The translations under genes and the position numbers were made by a program. DNA of 49,427 nucleotides. Source: Nemertoderma westbladi (taxonomy: Eukaryota; Xenacoelomorpha; Nemertodermatida; Nemertodermatidae). Positions within the stretch are counted from its first letter, which is position 1; the number at the start of each line of letters is the position of its first letter. This document shows, in pieces, positions 44,093 to 49,427 of this stretch. The notes beneath the pieces were generated by a model. The model was not told the origin of the DNA. It saw only the letters and a list, made by a program, of their open reading frames with translations, and did no database searches. Where the stretch lies: NCBI GenBank assembly GCA_032718475.1, contig JAUCBJ010006007.1, positions 1 to 49,427 of the forward strand, written 5' to 3'.

Positions 44093-44155
44093 CTGTAACA
44101 AAATTGCAAATCATTAATAACTTTGAACTCCATCGAATGTTTCTTGTGACCCGAG

Positions 44156-44204
44156 TTTATTTATGTACCGAGCGAGCGCAGCGAGGGAGATCTACATAAA
44201 TAAA
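44156..44204. repeat. Stem-loop with GAGCGAGCGCAGCGAGG core
   Basis: TTTATTTATGTA and TACATAAATAAA form a 12-bp perfect stem around ~25 bp of GCGAG-type repeats. A related stem-loop is at 45,208-45,330. Confidence 0.7.
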
Positions 44205-44248
44205 GGGTCTTTAACGCTGAAATGCGACCGACATTTTCTTACATTATG

Positions 44249-45142
44249 TTAACCCTATTACCACTGGGGTGTTTAGACCATTAGCAGCACTGGCGGGAGG
44301 TCGATTTGGCCCCGCCGCTGTATTTAAGTAATCATCCAATAAAATCCTACGAAATTTGGGCTGTAGGTGAAAAAATTATCGAAGAACATTTTCAAATCCA
44401 AAAAAATGAAAATTTCATAAGGTGGGTATAATAATTTTCATGAAAAATAGAAGTAGTCCCAGGACAAAATACAAATTGTTTTGATATTCTAAAAACTGAT
44501 AGTGTGGCATTGTTGGCTAGCATTATTAGTACCTTTTTCACTATGCTGAATCGAATGTGATTATATTCCATTTCCGAAAATTGAACTGGATGCTATTTTT
44601 CGTGCACCTAAGAAGTGGGCGTGGCACTTCAAATTTTGAAAAATACGATATTCGGAAAATACCCCCTATCTTTCGATTTCAACGCGTTTTCATAGGTTTT
44701 CTGGACCGCTGAATCGATTGAAAATATTATCGAAGCCTCTAGACTTAGTTGCAAAGTGCTAAAAAATAACTCGCTGTTAATACTAACGGCGTTGAGTAAT
44801 GTTACAATTTTGGAATATAATAAATAGTAAACAAGATTTTCTTTCCATGTTATAAAAAATAAGTACCAAAAAGTAACAAATTAAAAAAAATGACGTATTG
44901 CAATATGGGAAAAAGGTATAATTTGTTCAGGAGGTATTTTATTTAATGAACGCCCCTCAAAGTTCGAGTAATTATTGAAAAAAAGTTTTTTCCCATATCA
45001 TGATCACAGAGCCAGAACAACAATTACCAACATTTTTCAAAAAAGTTTTTTTCAGCGAAATGACGTTTTGCATCATATGTTAAAATCCTAGAGCCATATT
45101 CTAGAAGATATTGATACCGGATGCACATGTATTGTTATGCCT
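44249..45142. other. Intron DNA with a TTAACCCTATTA-type end
   Basis: GTTAACCCTATTACCACTGGGG at 44,249 resembles the end of the TTAA element at 13,666, followed by a GC-rich GGCCCCGCCGC stretch near 44,320. I found no matching right end, so this may be a truncated relative. The rest is AT-rich without exons. Confidence 0.3.
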
Positions 45143-45212
45143 CTCTTTGCTCAAACCTACAACCAATAGATTGTATTGCGGGTCGGCGCTCTACCTACTG
45201 AGCTACTATTGT
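45143..45212 (-). ncRNA. tRNA-derived sequence
   Basis: On the minus strand, TAGCTCAGTAGGTAGAGCG has a perfect D-arm (GCTC/GAGC) and box A. A weak box B-like GTAGGTTTGAGC follows at tRNA distance. The acceptor and T stems do not pair well, so it is probably a SINE head or pseudo-tRNA. Confidence 0.45.
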
Positions 45213-45330
45213 GTATAATATTATCTCACTTCGGTCCTTAGTTTCAATATTTCACTCACTCGCTTCGCTCGTTCGTGCAGATATTGACATTCGGGACCGG
45301 CGTGAGATAAAGTCCTACATTATACACAAT
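45208..45330. repeat. Imperfect 123-bp palindrome with a CTCGCTTCGCTCG centre
   Basis: ATTGTGTATAAT (45,208) and ATTATACACAAT (45,319) are exact inverses. Further in, TTATCTCAC/GTGAGATAA, CGGTCC/GGACCG and CAATATT/GATATTG also pair. The central part holds CTCGCTTCGCTCG. Confidence 0.75.
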
Positions 45331-45688
45331 ATAATAAATAGTTATTATTCATTCCACACCATTGCCCTTTCAAGCTATTTATAAAGCATATACCAACATT
45401 GTTTCAGTAAAGATTAGACTTTTTCATACCGTCTATAAAAATACATGCGACACAAAGGAAACAAATACAATTATTTGCGAATATGGACCGGTATCTTGAG
45501 AAACAATATTTATGTTATAATACAATATGCTAAATTTATAAGCAATATTTATAAAATAGTTAAATATAATACAGGAGAGTATAATAAAATAAAATTGAGT
45601 CGACTCTGGGACAATTAATTGCAATAACAATTAACTTACCGCGTTAAATGTAAACATAATTATACACATCTAGGATTGCGACTCCTAC

Positions 45689-45814
45689 CTTGCATAGTAA
45701 TGAGCGCATACAAGGTCTGCCATCAGCCGTCGCAACGGCGCAATGTCTATCGGGATCCAGATGTTTCGACTTGAGTGGGACGATGTGACGGAAATTAGAA
45801 GATCCAACAATCGG
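45689..45814 (-). CDS. ATXN7: Ataxin-7-like gene, exon with first half of the SCA7 zinc-binding domain
   Basis: The acceptor GTTTCATTTCTCTTTCAG precedes CCGATTG. The donor is ATGCAAG followed by GTAGGAGT. The exon is 126 bp, phase 0 on both sides. It encodes 42 residues with HLDPDRHCAVATADGRPCMR, then SLLCK. Joined to the next exon, the Cys/His order is C-x9-C-x5-C-x2-H, the defining zinc ligand pattern of the SCA7 domain of ataxin-7 and yeast Sgf73. DPDRHC, RPC-x-RSL and CK are family-typical. This subunit links the histone H2B deubiquitinase module to SAGA in the nucleus. The N-terminal part of the protein (in vertebrates with another zinc finger) must be encoded upstream, beyond what I can recognise here. 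No CAG/poly-Gln tract is visible in the exons seen. Confidence 0.9.
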
Positions 45815-46000
45815 CTGAAAGAGAAATGAAACCAACGTCGCCCATCAATAGTAAATACAATTCTTAGCACTGTAACATCGTATTATTGTCATTCCCTCTG
45901 ACTGTCTGACTTGTCTGACTATAATTAATGACCTACTATATCGTTGTAAATTAAATTATTCAATTATGAACTTAATATGATTTCACTTCCTCTTAAAAAG

Positions 46001-47039
46001 TTACACGTACTATAGTTCAGTGTTGGTTACACGTACTGTAGTTCAGTGTTGGTTACACGTACTATAGTTCAGTGTTGGTTACACGTACTGTAGTTCAGTG
46101 TTGGTTACACGTACTATAGTTCAGTGTTGGTTACACGTACTGTAGATCAGTGTTGGTTACACGTACTGTAGTTCAGTGTTGGTTACACGTACTGTAGTTT
46201 AGTGTTGGTAAACGTACTGTAGTTCAGTGTTGGTTACACGTACTGTAGTTCAGTGTTGGTTACACGTACTGTAGTTCAGTGTTGGTTACACGTACTGTAG
46301 TTCAGTGTTGGTTACACGTACTGTAGTTCAGTGTTGGTTACACGTATTGTAGTTCAGTGTTGGTTACACGTACTGTAGTTCAGTGTTGGTTACACGTACT
46401 GTAGTTCAGTGTTGGTTACACGTACTGTAGTTCAGTGTTGGTTACACGTACTGTAGTTCAGTGTTGGTTACACGTACTGTAGTTCAGTGTTGGTTACACG
46501 TACTGTAGTTCAGTGTTGGTTACACGTACTGTAGTTTAGTGTTGGTTACACGTACTGTAGTTCAGTGTTGGTTAGACGTACTGTAGTTCAGTGTTGGTTA
46601 CACGTACTGTAGTTCAGTGTTGGTTACACGTACTGTAGTTCAGTGTTGGTTACACGTACTGTAGTTCAGTGTTGGTTACACGTACTGTAGTTCAGTGTTG
46701 GTTACACGTACTGTAGTTCAGTGTTGGTTACACGTACTGTAGTTCAGTGTTGGTTACACGTACTGTAGTTCAGTGTTGGTTACACGTACTGTAGTTCAGT
46801 GTTGGTTACACGTACTGTAGTTCAGTGTTGGTTACACGTACTGTAGTTCAGTGTTGGTTACACGTACTATAGTTCAGTGTTGGTTACACGTACTGTAGTT
46901 CAGTGTTGGTTACACGTACTGTAGTTCAGTGTTGGTTACACGTACTGTAGTTCAGTGTTGGTTACACGTACTGTAGTTCAGTGTTGGTTACACGTACTGT
47001 AGTTCAGTGTTGGTTACACGTACTGTAGTTCAGTGTTGG
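46001..47039. repeat. 26-bp tandem array, 40 units
   Basis: The unit is (TTACACGTACTGTAGTTCAG)(TGTTGG), exactly 26 bp and very homogeneous. A few units have TATAG for TGTAG, mostly alternating in the first six units. Single units have TTTAG, GATCA or AGACG changes, and one near 46,207 is shorter. It lies upstream of the first visible ataxin-7-like exon, in an intron or 5' region. Confidence 0.97.
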
Positions 47040-47040
47040 A

Positions 47041-47500
47041 CTTGGAAGCCATCAAACACCCAGAAATGTCGAAATATTTTGCCATTTTTGGAATCGGAGC
47101 CGAAAATTTGCCTATAGGTACCAAAACCGCAAAAGAAGATAATTTTTTTAATTTAAAAAACTTTTGTTGTAATCAGGAGGAAATTTAAAACACGTTTTTC
47201 TCGGTTTATAATTTATTTCACATAATTCCCTACTAGTTCTGTAATTTTTAACCGATTTTAATTCTGTTTGCGTTTTTTCGAAGCTCATGGTGTCGCCAAC
47301 AAACGATACTACTAGATGTATTTTTATGAATTATATCAAAAGTTACAGCATTTAAAATATCAAAATATGCTATTTTTTTTTTAATTTTTCAAAAATTATC
47401 TTCTTTTGCAGTTTTGATACCTATAGGCTAATTTTCGGCACTATTCCGACAATGGCAAAATATTTTCACATTTATGGGTGTTTGATGGTCTTTTTGGTGC
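47041..47500. mobile_element. Foldback element directly after the 26-bp array
   Basis: 47,041-47,160 and 47,380-47,500 are inverted copies: CCATCAAACACCCA / TGGGTGTTTGATGG, AATATTTTGCCATT / AATGGCAAAATATT, and CCTATAGGTA / TACCTATAGG with AGAAGATAAT / ATTATCTTCT. The loop is about 220 bp. TGGTGCTGCACCAAAATT just after it resembles words in the TTAA element at 14-15 kb. Confidence 0.8.
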
Positions 47501-49427
47501 CAAATGTGGTGCTGCACCAAAATTAAACATTTTCAAATTTGGGATGAAAATTACAAAAGTTGCCATTAGTCGAGAAAAAACAACTTATCGAAAAACTGAT
47601 TTCAGAATCGGAATCACCATAAAATTCAATTAATTAAATCAATTAATTTTGATCATAAATTCAATCAATCAATACAAACATTTAATTTATTTCATCAACT
47701 TATCCATTATTGATACAATCCAAACCAAAGAATTGTTATATAATATCGTATTCGTTCCAAAGATACAGTTATAATTATATATTTATAATGTACCATTTTC
47801 AGTCCCCCCCCCCCCCCCCTCCCCAATAGAGGCTCCAACATTTCTTAAAAACTAAAATAATATAAAAACGTTGACTCATTGACCTGAGGACGCTGAGGTT
47901 ATGTCAGAAAATAGGTATTTCGCTTATTGTTTTGGTAAATTATCAATCAATTTTTGATTTCAAAAAGTTTCATAAAATATAATTATCATTATATACTAGT
48001 GCCGCGATAATATAAAACTTATAGCCACAGAAAGGTTGAGGTGGTAGAAAGTTACACATCTAGTGGAGCCGAGTAAAAAAGTGTTAATTAATTCACGGTG
48101 GCTATTTTTTTAATGAGTTGGTTTGTAATTGGCTTTCCAATTGAAATAATTGGAATTACTGGCTTTCAGATTGAAATCTTTAACTTCTAGAGTTACGGTT
48201 GTCTGTCCGCGTGACTGTCCGTCTGTCTGTCAAAACATAGAGAGCCGACTATCTCCTATTATAGCGCTAAATTATTTTTGGTAGTTTATGACTCTGATGA
48301 TAAAACAAGTGGTAAAAACAAATAAAGTGAGAAAAATACTGCAATATTATTGTCACGTAATTGAACGTGCTGATTCCAAAAATACAGATTAGGTTCTAAA
48401 AAAGCAAATGATGAAGAAGTGCCATTTTAAGACAAATATAAAATTTCCGAGATCTCTGCTAGAGGGCTCCAGCAATGACCACAAAATAATTTTTGCACCA
48501 GTAAACCTCCCCTTCCTTTTAATACGATATTCTGATATTAAAATACAAAATGATTTAATGCCAAATATATTTCCCTATAATAAGTAAATCGAAAAGAACC
48601 GTTTAGAAACCAACGCCCAATAAACCAACACTTTGGGGATGTTTGCAACAACATACACTACAACTGACCACAGTAGCACCGGGGTACGAGTTTATGTTCA
48701 ACTCATCTGCTGTTCATAACTCTGTGAGTCGCGGAAGTCAATCAGACTGTGTAAAGCAAAGTGCATTAACAAATATATTTAACAGGAAAGGAAAGTAATC
48801 TTCCGTTTTTATCCCAAATATTTTATAAAATAAGTTAATTAATCTAACCTTCTCTCACTAATTTTCCAGAAAATTAGTTCAAAATTATTTTTTTTCACTA
48901 ATTTTTCAACATTAGTTAAAAAATGACTATTAGCTGTTATAATGATATTTATAGATTACATTCGAAAAAACTAAGAATAAGGCCCTCACTCCACTTGTAA
49001 GACAAGTCAGTCCACTTGTAAGACAAGTCACAAGTCATTTCCGCTCATTTGAAGAAATATAAGATGCGTCTCACATGCTAATACACATTCACATTTATTT
49101 TAAGTAACCAATCACAGGCCTCAAGATTGTCATAAGTCAAACGATGGAACGTAATCACTTCACATCCGAAGATGGGAGAAAACTTACGACTTACCAGTGG
49201 AGACAAGGAGGAGATTAGGATACAATAAGAAGTCCACAATAGTAAAGTAAGTAACTACAAGCGCAAAAACATCTGTCGGAAATTGTGGCAAAAAATGATC
49301 AGATATGTGGCTGACGTTAAATAATTTTGAGGCGGATGGGAAATGGACGCAAATACTATCTCTGCCGAATTAATATTTCACCTAAATATGTTAAATTATA
49401 AATTTAAGGAAAGGAGCTATTTTAAAG
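47501..49427. other. AT-rich DNA, upstream intron or flank
   Basis: No exon is supported. It contains an oligo-C run at about 47,805-47,820, GTCTGTCCG-type words near 48,200 and a 21-bp direct repeat (TCCACTTGTAAGACAAGTCA) at about 48,990-49,030. A strong donor-like CTG/GTAAGT on the minus strand at about 49,195 follows an open but Leu-rich segment that does not look like an ataxin-7 exon. Confidence 0.4.

Noticed and set aside
49187-49240. Upstream ataxin-7-like exon with donor CTG/GTAAGT
   Set aside because: The open segment is Leu-rich and unlike any ataxin-7 region; a good donor alone is not enough. A non-coding 5' exon remains possible.

Overview
The window is animal nuclear DNA: spliced exons, several non-LTR retrotransposon copies, foldback/MITE-type DNA elements and very long tandem arrays. 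There is no bacterial operon, phage or CRISPR structure. The AT-rich sequence, frequent AGGCCT and ACCGGT words, and RTE-like retrotransposons with (TAG)n tails fit a marine invertebrate. I cannot name the species.

The one host gene I can assemble is on the minus strand from 45,814 down to 21,447. It is an ataxin-7-like gene (SAGA deubiquitinase-module subunit, ATXN7/Sgf73 family). Six exons can be read: 45,814-45,689, 44,092-43,797, 43,437-43,311, 41,398-41,178, 38,734-37,890 and 21,766-21,447 (stop). Every junction has AG/GT borders and all phases agree (0/0, 0/2, 2/0, 0/2, 2/1, 1/stop), giving 645 codons including the stop. The SCA7 zinc signature C-x9-C-x5-C-x2-H is split over the first two exons. 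The conserved CTF...GRNF block is in the fourth. Upstream exons must lie beyond the right edge.

The introns are filled with repeats. The last intron is about 16 kb and holds a 49-bp satellite (about 240 units, 22.5-36.8 kb) interrupted by a 5'-truncated RTE-like element with an open reverse transcriptase frame and an 11-bp target duplication. Other introns hold a 26-bp array (46.0-47.0 kb), a 41-bp array (42.8-43.3 kb) that multiplies a splice donor, a 0.8-kb hairpin, a MITE, and a probable solo LTR inside AT-rich tandem repeats.

The left part (1-21 kb) is mostly mobile DNA. At 1-1,167 an unrecognised coiled-coil/Gln-rich frame runs off the left edge on the minus strand. Between 4.6 and 8.7 kb lie three RTE-like copies, all broken. 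From 10.92 to 20.27 kb is a foldback element with inverted arms of about 2.2 kb. They flank a centre that encodes a C2H2 zinc-finger protein with a long acidic tail. The left arm alone has been hit by two further elements: a 1.5-kb foldback, and a 1.6-kb TTAA-flanked element with oligo-G/oligo-C hairpins.

The best candidates for something undescribed are (1) the large zinc-finger foldback element, (2) the tandem series of splice donors at the end of the 43.3-43.4 kb exon, and (3) the 49-bp satellite, whose three-unit period is 147 bp and which sits inside a conserved chromatin gene.
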